Origin: Luteimonas yindakuii
GTDB lineage: Bacteria > Pseudomonadota > Gammaproteobacteria > Xanthomonadales > Xanthomonadaceae
Direction: 5' to 3'
Assembly (NCBI RefSeq): GCF_004803715.2
Contig: NZ_CP039383.2
Coordinates: 434,001-498,000, forward strand
Length of the DNA: 64,000 bases
The position numbers were made by a program, and so were the translations under genes. The notes beneath the pieces were generated by a model, which searched no databases, was not told where the DNA came from, and saw only the letters and a program-made list of their open reading frames with translations. Of the stretch, positions 51,175-62,523 are shown piece by piece; the first letter of the stretch is position 1, and every line of letters begins with the position of its first letter.

Positions 51175-52215
51175 ATGCGGCAGCTGGCCGCGCTGGTGGG
51201 CACGGTGACGTCCGGGCGCAGTGCCGCGCCGTGGCGCGCGCTGGCGCGTGGCCTGGTGCTGGCAGCGCTGGCAACGGTGCTCGTCGCCGGCCTGGTATGG
51301 ATGCGCGATGGCGGCGCCGCCCCGTCGCCCGTTGCGGACTCGGCGCTCTCGCCCGCCCCGCCGGTGGATATCGCGGATCGCCGGATGGCTGCGCTCCCGG
51401 ATCGCCCCCGGGTCATCGAGGTGCAACCGCCTGCACGGCCGGCCCCGGCACGACCGCTGCCGGCGGTCCCGCGCGCGGCCACGCTGGCGGCCGCGTTCGA
51501 ACGCGCGCCGGATCTGTACGCACTGTCACGCGACCTCGCTCCCGCGGTGATGGCGGGCGACGCCGAGGCGCTATGGGTCAACAGCCGCATCCACGACTAC
51601 TGCGGCGGCTATGCCGCCTCGCCGGCAGGCTATGCGCGCGATACCGACGTGCTCGCGCAGCTCGGCGGTCACGGCGCCGCCGCATTGCGCAATGCGCGCG
51701 ACCGCGTCGCCCAGCGCTGCGGACGGTTCGCACCGGTCGATGCGTTGACCGTCGCTGGCATCGTCCGCCAGCGCGAGCAGGCCGCCCTTGCCGGCCATCT
51801 GGCCGCCGAAGCGAGCCTGCTGGCGATGGACGTCCCGCTCGACGACAGCCCGGAATACCTGCGCGACCTCGTCGAACGGGTGCAGCAGTCCGGCGATGCG
51901 CAGGCGTTCTCCGCGCTGTCGCCGGGGATGGGCGTGGCGGCCAGTGGCCAGCGCGCGTTTTCCGGCCTGGTCGCCGGCACCCAGTTCGCCGAGCTCGCCT
52001 GGCAGCTGGCGGCGTGTCGCCAGGGGCTGGCCTGCGGGCCGGGGTCGGCGCTGATGACCCAGTACTGCGCCAGCGGCGGCATCTGCTCGCGTGATGGAAC
52101 GCAGGATTTCGCACATTTCGTATACGACGCTGCAATTCCGCGACAGGGGGCGGAACAGGTCGAGGACATGGTGGACACACTGCTGCAGGGTGTGTCCAGG
52201 AGGCTGGAGCAATGA
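51175..52215 (+). CDS. Membrane-anchored protein of unknown function
   Basis: 346 residues from ATG 51175, preceded by GGAGG 7 bases upstream; this strong site decides against the earlier ATGs at 51100 and 51112. One N-terminal TM helix (about 25-43, [16 protein letters not shown]) leads to a Pro/Ala linker (45-100) and a helical periplasmic domain. That domain has at least six cysteines (Y-C-G-G, Q-R-C-G, A-C-R, A-C-G, Y-C-A-S, I-C-S). No family recognised. It overlaps the next gene by 4 bases, and the pair is flanked by minus-strand genes on both sides. Confidence 0.72.
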   Translation: MRQLAALVGTVTSGRSAAPWRALARGLVLAALATVLVAGLVWMRDGGAAPSPVADSALSPAPPVDIADRRMAALPDRPRVIEVQPPARPAPARPLPAVPRAATLAAAFERAPDLYALSRDLAPAVMAGDAEALWVNSRIHDYCGGYAASPAGYARDTDVLAQLGGHGAAALRNARDRVAQRCGRFAPVDALTVAGIVRQREQAALAGHLAAEASLLAMDVPLDDSPEYLRDLVERVQQSGDAQAFSALSPGMGVAASGQRAFSGLVAGTQFAELAWQLAACRQGLACGPGSALMTQYCASGGICSRDGTQDFAHFVYDAAIPRQGAEQVEDMVDTLLQGVSRRLEQ

Positions 52216-52664
52216 ACAGACGACAGACGGGCACGCGCAGGCCGCGCCGGATCGGACGCTGGGTGTGGGTGACGGTGTTCGCGGCCTATTCGGTCACCGC
52301 GGCGGGAGTGATGATCGATGCGCTCACCGACAACTACCGCGAGCTGACCCAGGTGGCGACGACGACGGTGGAGTCACCGGAGCACACGCGCAGCCTGGGC
52401 GCCACGCAGCTGGCTGCAGCGTACCGCGCACAGGGCGGCGCGCCGTTCGCCACCCTGCCGCCGGGCAGCGCGTTCCGGGTGGTGTGGCCCGACGGCTCGA
52501 GCGAGTACGTCATGGTGGTCAGCCAGTCCTCGGGCACCGGTATCCGGCCGATCCCGGGCACCCAGCGGCCGGCGCCCGAAGATGCCGCCGAGACGGGCCG
52601 GCTGCAGTTGTTGCCGGCCTCGGCGGGCGAGATCCGCGCGACGCAGGGCGCGGCGCGGGACTGA
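52212..52664 (+). CDS. Small membrane-anchored protein of unknown function, coupled to the preceding gene
   Basis: 150 residues. Arg-rich N-terminus (R-R-Q-T-G-T-R-R-P-R-R), one TM helix (about 17-34), then a periplasmic domain with F-R-V-V-W-P-D-G-S-S-E-Y-V-M-V-V and a Pro-rich tail. ATG overlaps the upstream stop (ATGA), and both proteins have the same topology, so they may form a complex. No family recognised. Confidence 0.68.
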   Translation: MNRRQTGTRRPRRIGRWVWVTVFAAYSVTAAGVMIDALTDNYRELTQVATTTVESPEHTRSLGATQLAAAYRAQGGAPFATLPPGSAFRVVWPDGSSEYVMVVSQSSGTGIRPIPGTQRPAPEDAAETGRLQLLPASAGEIRATQGAARD

Positions 52665-52687
52665 AACCCGGGGCGGCGTGTCCGATG

Positions 52688-52722
52688 GCATCGCCACCGC
52701 GGCGCATCCGCGGCGGCGATGC
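52688..52722. other. Long GC hairpin at a convergent gene junction
   Basis: GCATCGCC-A-CCGCGG (52688-52702), loop CGCAT, CCGCGG-C-GGCGATGC (52708-52722): 14 paired bases interrupted by an A/C mismatch. No T-run. It sits in the 71-base gap between the unknown gene at 52212 and accC. Confidence 0.5.
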
Positions 52723-52735
52723 GGGCCGCACCCGA

Positions 52736-54103
<1,368 letters not shown>

Positions 54104-54109
54104 GACCGG

Positions 54110-54604
54110 TCAGCCGATCACGAACAGCGGCTGGTCGAATTCGACCGGCTGGCCGTTCTCGCACAGGATCGCCAGCACGGTGCCGGAGGCATCGGCCTCG
54201 ATCGGGTTGAACATCTTCATCGCCTCGATGATGCCCAGCGTCTCGCCGGCCTTGACCTGCTGGCCGACGGTGACGAACGGCGGCTTGTCCGGCGACGGCG
54301 ACGCGTAATAGGTGCCGACCATCGGCGAGAGCACCTTGTGGCCGTCAGGCATGGCCGGGCCGGCGCCCGCGTTGTCCGTGGCGCGGCCACCGCCGGTGGC
54401 GGCGTCGACCGGGGACGCCATCGGCATCACCGGCTCGGCTGCCCGCGCGGGCTGCGGCGTGGCGTGCGCGGGCGCGTAGGTCGGCGGGGTGCCGGTCGGG
54501 TTGCGCGACAGGCGCACCGACTCCTCGCCTTCCTTGATCTCGATCTCGGTGAGGTTCGACTCCTCGAGCAGGTCGATGAGCTTCTTGATCTTTCGCAGGT
54601 CCAT
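54110..54604 (-). CDS. accB: Acetyl-CoA carboxylase, biotin carboxyl carrier protein
   Basis: 164 residues. The N-terminal helix ([18 protein letters not shown]) is followed by a Pro/Ala-rich swinging linker (about 37-85). The C-terminal biotinyl domain has the biotinylation site E-A-M-K-M (Lys130) and the thumb loop [12 protein letters not shown], typical of bacterial AccB. It starts 56 bases after the aroQ stop, so aroQ-accB-accC may form one transcript as in many gammaproteobacteria. Confidence 0.97.
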   Translation of the reverse strand: MDLRKIKKLIDLLEESNLTEIEIKEGEESVRLSRNPTGTPPTYAPAHATPQPARAAEPVMPMASPVDAATGGGRATDNAGAGPAMPDGHKVLSPMVGTYYASPSPDKPPFVTVGQQVKAGETLGIIEAMKMFNPIEADASGTVLAILCENGQPVEFDQPLFVIG

Positions 54605-54660
54605 CAGTGGCCTCGTGGTTGCGGGCGCGGCGGTGGCCGGGCAATCGGATGGGAAAGGGA

Positions 54661-55104
54661 TCAGGCGGACGCCAGCTGCTTCAGCGCGGCATCCAGCGCA
54701 TAGCGGTAGCTGTCGGCGCCGAAACCGCAGACCACGCCAACGGCGTGGTCGCTGAAATAGCTCTGCTTGCGGAACGGCTCGCGCGCATGCGGGTTCGACA
54801 GGTGGATCTCGATGTAGGGGATCGCCACCGCCAGCAGCGCGTCGCGCAGCGCCACCGAGGTATGGGTGAACGCGGCCGGGTTGATCAGCACGAAGGCGGT
54901 GCCATCGACCGCGGCGGCCTGCACGCGATCGACCAGCACGTGTTCGGCGTTCGACTGCAGGCTCTCCAGCCGGTGGCCGGCGGCTTCCGCGCGCTGGCGC
55001 AGGTCGGCGTCGATCTCCGCCAGCGTGGCGTGGCCATAAACCCCGGGCTCGCGGGTGCCGAGCAGGTTGAGATTGGGGCCGTGGAGGAGCAGCAGGGTCG
55101 CCAT
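54661..55104 (-). CDS. aroQ: Type II 3-dehydroquinate dehydratase
   Basis: 147 residues. Third step of the shikimate pathway. Family motifs: [13 protein letters not shown] near the N-terminus, the catalytic Tyr region [29 protein letters not shown] and [17 protein letters not shown] 55104 gives the usual N-terminus; ATG 55143 adds 13 residues without homology. Upstream of accBC on the same strand. Confidence 0.96.
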   Translation of the reverse strand: MATLLLLHGPNLNLLGTREPGVYGHATLAEIDADLRQRAEAAGHRLESLQSNAEHVLVDRVQAAAVDGTAFVLINPAAFTHTSVALRDALLAVAIPYIEIHLSNPHAREPFRKQSYFSDHAVGVVCGFGADSYRYALDAALKQLASA

Positions 55105-55236
55105 GCAGCGCGCCGGGATGACAAGGCGCGCAGTCTGCTGCATGGGGGGAATGGTGTCCAGTTCGCCGAACTTGCCCGAAGTTGAACGTTTGTTTGAATC
55201 CCGGACCAGTCGCGGGCGTATGGTGCCGAGTGTTGC

Positions 55237-55830
55237 CTAGTGACGCGCCCAGGCGTCGATCTCGCCGTGCTCGAACGGGCCGATGCGGGTCTTGAGCAGG
55301 CGGCCGTCAGCGGAGATCAGCACCGAGTACGGCAACACCCCGCGCGGATTGCCCAGCCGCACGCCGGCATCGGCCGGTCCCGGCACATCGAGCGCCTGCG
55401 GGTAATCGACCGGGATGCGTTCGAGGAAGGCACGCACCGCGTCGGCGTCGTCGAGCGCGATGCCGAGCACGCGGGTGCCCTCGGCGCCCTGGCTGCGCGC
55501 GTAGCGGTCGAGTTCCGGCATCTCCTCGATGCACGGCGCGCACCAGCTCGCCCACAGGTTGACCAGCAGCGGCCGGCCGGCGAAATCACCGGGCAGGGCA
55601 TAGGCGTCGCCATCGAGGGCGGGCACGGTAAAGCCGGGCACGGCTGCGCCACGGCGCGCGGTGGCGACGCCTTCGGGCGCCGCAGGGGCGGCGGCCTGCA
55701 GCGCGGCCTGGGCCACGCGCTGTCCCGCATCGGTGCGCAACAGCGGGCCGGGACCGGAGCCCAGCAGTGCAGCGACAAGCCCGAGCAGGCCCGCCGCCAC
55801 AGCCACGCCGATGACCAGCCCGGTCCTCAT
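55237..55830 (-). CDS. TlpA-like membrane-anchored thioredoxin
   Basis: 197 residues. One N-terminal TM anchor (about 4-25), then a periplasmic thioredoxin fold of the TlpA/ResA type ([22 protein letters not shown] with Cys97/Cys100, and the cis-Pro loop G-V-L-P-Y-S). ATG 55830 overlaps the dsbD stop by 4 bases, so it is probably a dedicated partner that receives electrons from DsbD. Target (cytochrome c maturation or general thiol reduction) is not determined. Confidence 0.92.
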   Translation of the reverse strand: MRTGLVIGVAVAAGLLGLVAALLGSGPGPLLRTDAGQRVAQAALQAAAPAAPEGVATARRGAAVPGFTVPALDGDAYALPGDFAGRPLLVNLWASWCAPCIEEMPELDRYARSQGAEGTRVLGIALDDADAVRAFLERIPVDYPQALDVPGPADAGVRLGNPRGVLPYSVLISADGRLLKTRIGPFEHGEIDAWARH

Positions 55831-58139
55831 GGCGCACCGTGGGCGGTGGCGCGTGCCAGGGCCTCGAGCACGATGCCGTCGGTCAGCAGGGTCGGCAGCA
55901 CTTCGCCGGGTCCGCCGTCGGCCGGGTAGACCACGTACAGCGGCACGCCCACGGCACGGTGCTCCTCGAGGAACGCGGTGATCGCGGCGTCGGTATGGGT
56001 CCAGTCGCCGACCATGTAGGTCGCGCCGGTTGCGGCGAGCGCGTCGCGGAACGTGTCGCGCGACAGCACCCGGCGCTCGTTGGCCTTGCAGGTCACGCAC
56101 CAGTCGGCGGTCATGTTGACGAACACCGGCGTCCCCGCCGCCCGCAGCGCGGCCAGGCGTTCCGCGGAATAGGCGACGGTGCCCGGTTCCCGCATGTCGG
56201 TGCCTGGCGCCGGCGGCCCGAAACGCTCGACGCCCGCGACCGGCCACAGCGCCGCCACTGCCAACAGCAGGGCCAGCGCCGGTGCCACGCGGCCGCCGCG
56301 CCAGCGACGGCGCTCGAACCACCACAGCGCAAGCGCGAGGACGGCAAGCCCGCCGATCACCAGCGCCATCGCATCGACGCCGCGTTGGCGGCCCAGCACC
56401 CACACCAGCCAGACCGCGGTGAGGTACATCGGAAACGCCATCGCCTGCTTCAGTGTTTCCATCCATGGGCCCGGGCGCGGCAGCCGGTCGGCCAGCGCCG
56501 GCACGAAGCCCACCAGCAGGAACGGCAGCGCCAGCCCGAGGCCCAGCGCCAGGAACACCCCCAGCGCGGCCACGCCGGAACTGGCGAACGCGAACGCCAG
56601 CGCGCCACCCATGAACGGCGCGATGCACGGGCTCGCGACCACGCAGGCGAGCACGCCGGTGAAGAAATCGCCGGCAGGCCCGGTGCGGCTGCCCAGCGAC
56701 TGCGCCACGCCGCCGATGCTGCCGCCCAGCGTGAACACGCCCGACAGCGCCAGCCCGACCGCGAACACCAGGTAGGCCAGTGCGGCGACGAACCACGGCT
56801 GCTGCAGCTGGAAGCCCCAGCCCAGCGCCTGGCCGGTCGCGCGCAGGCCGATCGCCAGCAGGCCCACCGATGCGAACGCGACCAGCACGCCCGCCGTGTA
56901 CCAGAGTGCATGCCGGCGCGCGCTGGCCCGGCTGCCGCCGCTCGACGCCAACCCGACCACCTTCAGCGACAGGATCGGCAGCACGCAGGGCATCAGGTTG
57001 AGCAGCAGCCCGCCCAGCAGCGCCAGCAGCAGCGCGCCGGCGAGGCTGCCGCCGGCGCGGGCGGGGAGGGCGCCATCGGATGCGGACGTGATCGGGTCCG
57101 CGGGCGGCGTTTCGCGGGCAGGGTTGGCGCGACTGTCGACGGCCTCCTCCGCATCCGCGGACGTGGCTGGAGCCGTGCGCGCATCGACTGCCGGCGTGGC
57201 GGGCGTGGAAGCGGCGGATGCCGTCCACGTCTGCGAGGCCGGCAGCGCGACCTCGACCGTCCGGGTCATCGGCGGATAGCAGATGCCGTCGGCCTGGCAA
57301 CCCTGGAACGTCGCGGTCAGCGCCACCGTGGCAGCGTCGCCATGCCGGCGCTGCAGCGGCAGCTCGACGTCGACCGGATCGAAATAGACCACTACGTTGC
57401 CGAAGTGCTCGTCGTGGTGGTCCACGCCCGCGGGCCAGCGCGGGGTGCCGGCGGTGATGCCGTCGCCGCGCACCTCGAACCCGCTGCGATCGCGATAGAG
57501 GTAATAGCCGGGCGCGGGCACGAAGCGCAGCAGCAGGCGGTCGCCGCCATCGGCGATGGCGTCGAAGCCGAAGGCGCGGGTTTCCGGCAGCGGCAGCGCC
57601 TGGGTGCGCAGGGCATCGGCGACGCCGCGTGCCGGGGTGCCGGTGCCGAGCAGGCTCCGTCCGAGCGCGGCAAAGCCGGCGCGACCGCTGGCGGAAGGGC
57701 TGTCGGGCAGCGCCACGGTGATCTCGCGCGTCTGCGGCGGATAGCAGATGCCCACATCCGCGCAGCCCTGGAACCGCACGCGCACCACCAGGCGGTCGCG
57801 ACCATCCGCGGCGGTGCCGGGCAGGCTGGCGCGCATGCGGCCGCGGTAGGTCTCGACCTCGCCGAAGAACTCGTCCACATGGCGCTTGCCATCGGGAAGC
57901 TGCAGGCCCCCGGCAGGGAAGCCGTCGGCTTCGGCACCCATGCGGTGCCGATAGAGGTAGTAGCCGTCGGCGATCGTCCAGTCGAACTCGATGTGCTCGC
58001 GGTCCGGCGCCTGCACGCGCAACGCGAACGCGTCGTCCACCGGCAGCAGGTCGTCGACGTCGAGTGCTGCCTGCGCCACGCCGCAAAGCGTCGCCAGTGC
58101 GACCAGTGCGAGCGCGCGCCACCAGCCCGCGATGCGCAT
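55827..58139 (-). CDS. dsbD: DsbD, thiol:disulfide interchange protein with two tandem N-terminal alpha domains
   Basis: 770 residues; E. coli DsbD has about 565. It carries electrons from cytosolic thioredoxin across the inner membrane to DsbC and TlpA-like proteins. A signal peptide (1-24) is followed by two alpha domains: residues about 26-150 with F-Q-G-C-A-D-V-G-I-C-Y-P-P (Cys126/Cys132) and about 185-302 with F-Q-G-C-Q-A-D-G-I-C-Y-P-P (Cys281/Cys287). Both redox pairs are intact. The TM domain (about 365-610) has L-M-P-C-V-L-P (Cys384) and A-S-P-C-I-A-P (Cys505). The C-terminal thioredoxin domain has D-W-C-V-T-C-K (Cys681/Cys684). The start shares one base with the cutA stop. Confidence 0.95.
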   Translation of the reverse strand: MRIAGWWRALALVALATLCGVAQAALDVDDLLPVDDAFALRVQAPDREHIEFDWTIADGYYLYRHRMGAEADGFPAGGLQLPDGKRHVDEFFGEVETYRGRMRASLPGTAADGRDRLVVRVRFQGCADVGICYPPQTREITVALPDSPSASGRAGFAALGRSLLGTGTPARGVADALRTQALPLPETRAFGFDAIADGGDRLLLRFVPAPGYYLYRDRSGFEVRGDGITAGTPRWPAGVDHHDEHFGNVVVYFDPVDVELPLQRRHGDAATVALTATFQGCQADGICYPPMTRTVEVALPASQTWTASAASTPATPAVDARTAPATSADAEEAVDSRANPARETPPADPITSASDGALPARAGGSLAGALLLALLGGLLLNLMPCVLPILSLKVVGLASSGGSRASARRHALWYTAGVLVAFASVGLLAIGLRATGQALGWGFQLQQPWFVAALAYLVFAVGLALSGVFTLGGSIGGVAQSLGSRTGPAGDFFTGVLACVVASPCIAPFMGGALAFAFASSGVAALGVFLALGLGLALPFLLVGFVPALADRLPRPGPWMETLKQAMAFPMYLTAVWLVWVLGRQRGVDAMALVIGGLAVLALALWWFERRRWRGGRVAPALALLLAVAALWPVAGVERFGPPAPGTDMREPGTVAYSAERLAALRAAGTPVFVNMTADWCVTCKANERRVLSRDTFRDALAATGATYMVGDWTHTDAAITAFLEEHRAVGVPLYVVYPADGGPGEVLPTLLTDGIVLEALARATAHGAP

Positions 58140-58540
58140 CAGCCGCGATGCCCCGTGGTTTCGGCCGCGATCCAGTCGAGATAGGCGGGTAGGCCGTCCA
58201 CCGCTTCGCACGCAATCAGCTCCGGCACTTCATACGGGTGCAGCGCACACAGCCGCTCGCGCAGGGCGGCGAATGCGTCGTGCGTGGTCTTGATCAGCAG
58301 CTGCACTTCCTCGCCGCGCTCGACGCGGCCCTCCCAGCGATAGACCGATTGCGCACCCGGCAACAGCGAGACACAGGCGGCGAGCCGCTCGTCCACCAAT
58401 GCTTCGGCGATCCGGTCGGCGGTCGCGCGGTCTGGGCACGTGGACAGGCAGAGCAGGACGGACAAGGCAGGTACGCGCAGCGGGCAGGCCGCATAGGGTA
58501 GCCCACCGTCCCGCGCCGTCCGCTTAAGCGTGGCGTACAC
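58139..58540 (-). CDS. cutA: CutA, divalent-cation tolerance protein
   Basis: 133 residues from ATG 58540. The core V-L-L-C-L-S-T-C-P-D-R-A-T-A-D-R-I-A-E-A-L-V-D-E-R-L-A-A-C-V, Y-R-W-E-G, Q-L-L-I-K-T-T and L-H-P-Y-E-V-P-E-L-I matches CutA, a small trimeric protein named for copper tolerance whose role is debated. The first 25 residues lack family similarity, so an internal TTG (before S-V-L-L-C) giving about 108 residues could be the true start. As in E. coli (cutA-dsbD), it directly precedes dsbD. Confidence 0.9.
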   Translation of the reverse strand: MYATLKRTARDGGLPYAACPLRVPALSVLLCLSTCPDRATADRIAEALVDERLAACVSLLPGAQSVYRWEGRVERGEEVQLLIKTTHDAFAALRERLCALHPYEVPELIACEAVDGLPAYLDWIAAETTGHRG

Positions 58541-58594
58541 GTTGCCGTGTCCTCACGCCGCCGCGGCCTACAATCTGCACTCCCCGGTTCACTA

Positions 58595-59095
58595 ATGCCT
58601 TCCCCCATGCCCAGGATCCGTTTTCCGGCGCTGTGCGCCGTCGCGATCGCCGCGGCCGCCGCGTTTCCGGCGGCTGCGCAATCGCAGTTCGAACTCAGCG
58701 CCGGCCCCTCGTGGACGCGCGACAACGAGGTCACGCCGGTGGTGGCCGCCGCGTGGCTGCCGGAATTCCGCGCGCTCGACAATGCGTTGCTGCACTGGGA
58801 ACTCGGCGTGGTGCATGTGCGCGGTCGTGACGACACCCGCCACGACCTCGTGGACGACGTGACCGTCGGCCACGCCGGTCTGCGCTACGACCGCACCGAC
58901 AACGGGCTGACCCTGGGCTTCGGCGTCGGCGTGCAGACCGGGCACACCGATGCACTGTCCGGCGACCCGCAGTTCATCAGCACCGTTGGCTGGCGCTGGG
59001 AGCGGTTCTCGGTGCTGGCGCGGCACATCTCCAACGCCAGCCTCCACCAGCCCAACGACGGCGAGACCATGGTGGTCGCGGCCTGGCGGTTCTGA
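58595..59095 (+). CDS. pagL: PagL-family lipid A 3-O-deacylase
   Basis: 166 residues. Signal peptide at about 1-28 (A-A-A-Q), then an eight-stranded outer-membrane beta-barrel pattern. The C-terminal A-R-H-I-S-N-A-S-L-H-Q-P-N-D-G-E matches the PagL active site, with His144, Ser146 and Glu157 as the likely triad, and the protein ends in an aromatic residue (W-R-F), as outer-membrane barrels do. PagL removes the 3-position acyl chain of lipid A. TACAAT at 58569-58574 is a probable -10. ATG 58607 is an alternative start. Confidence 0.85.
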   Translation: MPSPMPRIRFPALCAVAIAAAAAFPAAAQSQFELSAGPSWTRDNEVTPVVAAAWLPEFRALDNALLHWELGVVHVRGRDDTRHDLVDDVTVGHAGLRYDRTDNGLTLGFGVGVQTGHTDALSGDPQFISTVGWRWERFSVLARHISNASLHQPNDGETMVVAAWRF

Positions 59096-59180
59096 GTCCG
59101 CCCGACTGCTCAGCCGCCGTGCGGCAGTGCACCCGCGGGCACAGGCCCGCCAGAACTGACAAAAAATTTCTCCGGCAACC

Positions 59181-59208
59181 CTTGAAACGGGCTGAATGCC
59201 CGCCATAT
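59181..59208 (+). promoter_or_regulatory. Sigma-32 (heat-shock) type promoter of groESL
   Basis: CTTGAA (59181-59186) and CGCCATAT (59201-59208) are separated by 14 bases, close to the RpoH consensus CTTGAA-N13-17-CCCCATNT. It lies upstream of the CIRCE element. Confidence 0.7.
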
Positions 59209-59251
59209 CAGCGTCCGTGCCCGGCTCGCCGGGCCTTTGCCGCCCGCGGCC

Positions 59252-59278
59252 TTGGCACTCTCCCGGTGCGAGTGCTAA
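59252..59278. promoter_or_regulatory. CIRCE element (HrcA operator) of groESL
   Basis: TTGGCACTC-N9-GAGTGCTAA matches the CIRCE consensus TTAGCACTC-N9-GAGTGCTAA with one mismatch. It lies 47 bases before the groES ATG, within the predicted 5' leader, so HrcA should repress groESL here. Confidence 0.93.
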
Positions 59279-59324
59279 GATCGCCGCCATTCTTCAACCC
59301 AATCAATCACTTAAGAGGATTGAC

Positions 59325-59615
59325 ATGAGCAATATCAAGCCGCTGTACGACCGTGTGGTCATCAAGCGTACCGAGGAAGAGAAAGTCTCGGCCGGTGGCA
59401 TCGTGATTCCGGATTCGGCCACCGAAAAGCCGATCAAGGGCGAAGTCGTCGCCGTGGGCGAGGGCAAGGTGCTCGACAACGGCAACCTGCGCGCGCCGAA
59501 GGTGAAGGCCGGCGACCAGGTGCTGTTCGGCAAGTACAGCGGCACCGAGGTCAAGCTCGACGGTGCCGACTACCTGGTGGTGAAGGAAGACGACATCTTC
59601 GCGATCCTCGGTTGA
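59325..59615 (+). CDS. groES: GroES, co-chaperonin
   Basis: 96 residues. Heptameric lid of the GroEL chaperonin. The sequence [15 protein letters not shown], the mobile loop [18 protein letters not shown] and the C-terminal [10 protein letters not shown] are standard. AAGAGGA lies 8 bases before ATG 59325. First gene of the groESL operon, under a sigma-32-like promoter and a CIRCE operator. Confidence 0.98.
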   Translation: MSNIKPLYDRVVIKRTEEEKVSAGGIVIPDSATEKPIKGEVVAVGEGKVLDNGNLRAPKVKAGDQVLFGKYSGTEVKLDGADYLVVKEDDIFAILG

Positions 59616-59631
59616 AGCAGATGACGGCGGT

Positions 59632-61399
<1,768 letters not shown>

Positions 61400-61427
61400 T
61401 CCAGCGTCACCGTTTCACTGCAACACG

Positions 61428-61456
61428 AAAAACCCCGCCGCGAGGCGGGGTTTTTC
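61428..61456 (+). terminator. Rho-independent terminator of groESL
   Basis: AAAAACCCCGCC (61428-61439), loop GCGA, GGCGGGGTTTTT (61444-61455). The A-rich left arm makes it work in both directions. Confidence 0.92.
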
Positions 61457-61553
61457 TTTGCCGCGACCAGGGGTTCCGTCCGCTGGCCCGACGTCATTTC
61501 CGGCATCACGGACGGATGCCACAATCCGCGCCCACGACTTCGCGAATATACCC

Positions 61554-62468
61554 ATGGCCGGCGCTTCGCTGCTCACCCTGCTCGACGACATTGCCGCCCT
61601 GCTCGACGACGTGGCGCTGCTGACCAAGGCCGCGACCAAGAAGACCGCAGGCGTGCTCGGCGACGACCTCGCCCTCAATGCCCAGCAGGTGGCCGGCGTG
61701 CGCGCCGCCCGCGAGCTGCCGGTGGTGTGGGCGGTGTTCAAGGGCTCGCTGGTCAACAAGCTGATCCTGGTGCCCGCGGCGCTGTTGATCAGCCAGTTCC
61801 TGCCGTGGCTGGTGGTGCCGCTGATGATGATCGGCGGTGCCTACCTCTGTTACGAGGGCTTCGAGAAGATCGTGCACAAGCTGTCCCATCGCGGCGATCG
61901 CCCGGATCCCGAGGCGCGCGTGCAGGCGGTGCTCGAAGCGGAAGAGACGCCGCAGGAGATGGAGAAGCAGAAGATCCGCGGCGCGATCCGCACCGACTTC
62001 ATCCTCTCCGCCGAGATCATCGTGCTGTCGCTGGCCGTGGTCGCCAACGAAGCGCTGCTGACCCGCTCGGTGACGCTGTCGGTGGTGGCGCTGGCGGTGA
62101 CCATCGGCGTCTACGGCCTGGTCGCGGCGATCGTGAAGATGGATGACGCCGGACTGTGGATGAGCCACCGGCAAGGCGTGCTGGTGCCTGCGACGGGGCG
62201 TGCGCTGGTGTACTCCGCGCCCTGGTTGATGAAGGCGCTCGGCATCCTGGGCACCATCGCGATGTTCCTCGTTGGCGGCGGTATCTTCGTGCACAACGTC
62301 GACGTGCTGCACCGCCTGCTGGAAGTGATGGAGCGCGCCGGCCTGCCCGGCTTCGTCGCCGACGCGCTGGCAAGCCTGGTCATCGGGCTGGTCGTGGGTG
62401 CGCTGGTGCTGGCAGCGGTCTCGCTGTTCGGCCGCCTGCGCGGACAGAAGGCTGCAGCCGCCCACTGA
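61554..62468 (+). CDS. DUF808-family (YedI-like) membrane protein
   Basis: 304 residues. The N-terminus L-L-T-L-L-D-D-I-A-A-L-L-D-D-V-A-L-L-T-K-A-A-T-K-K-T-A-G-V-L-G-D-D-L-A-L-N-A is the family hallmark. Four to six hydrophobic segments follow (about 68-95, 140-170, 180-200, 222-245, 265-290), with an amphipathic E-T-P-Q-E-M-E-K-Q-K-I-R-G-A-I-R between. Conserved in many bacteria, function unknown. ATG 61554; the frame is open back into groEL, but without homology. Confidence 0.9.
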   Translation: MAGASLLTLLDDIAALLDDVALLTKAATKKTAGVLGDDLALNAQQVAGVRAARELPVVWAVFKGSLVNKLILVPAALLISQFLPWLVVPLMMIGGAYLCYEGFEKIVHKLSHRGDRPDPEARVQAVLEAEETPQEMEKQKIRGAIRTDFILSAEIIVLSLAVVANEALLTRSVTLSVVALAVTIGVYGLVAAIVKMDDAGLWMSHRQGVLVPATGRALVYSAPWLMKALGILGTIAMFLVGGGIFVHNVDVLHRLLEVMERAGLPGFVADALASLVIGLVVGALVLAAVSLFGRLRGQKAAAAH

Positions 62469-62511
62469 GCGCGGTGCCGTGCGTCCACTTGCATGCCCGT
62501 GCGCGCGTTCC

Positions 62512-62517
62512 TAGGCT
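62512..62517 (+). promoter_or_regulatory. Putative -10 box, leaderless start of the DUF6445-like gene
   Basis: TAGGCT ends 6 bases before ATG 62524, the same box and spacing as at 331-343. Confidence 0.4.
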
Positions 62518-62523
62518 GCGCGC

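Noticed and set aside
55237..58215. One 992-codon frame spanning the TlpA-like gene and dsbD
   Set aside because: Only its last 197 codons (from 55830) look like a protein; the rest is an Arg/Gly-rich shadow of dsbD in another frame. It is not a fusion.
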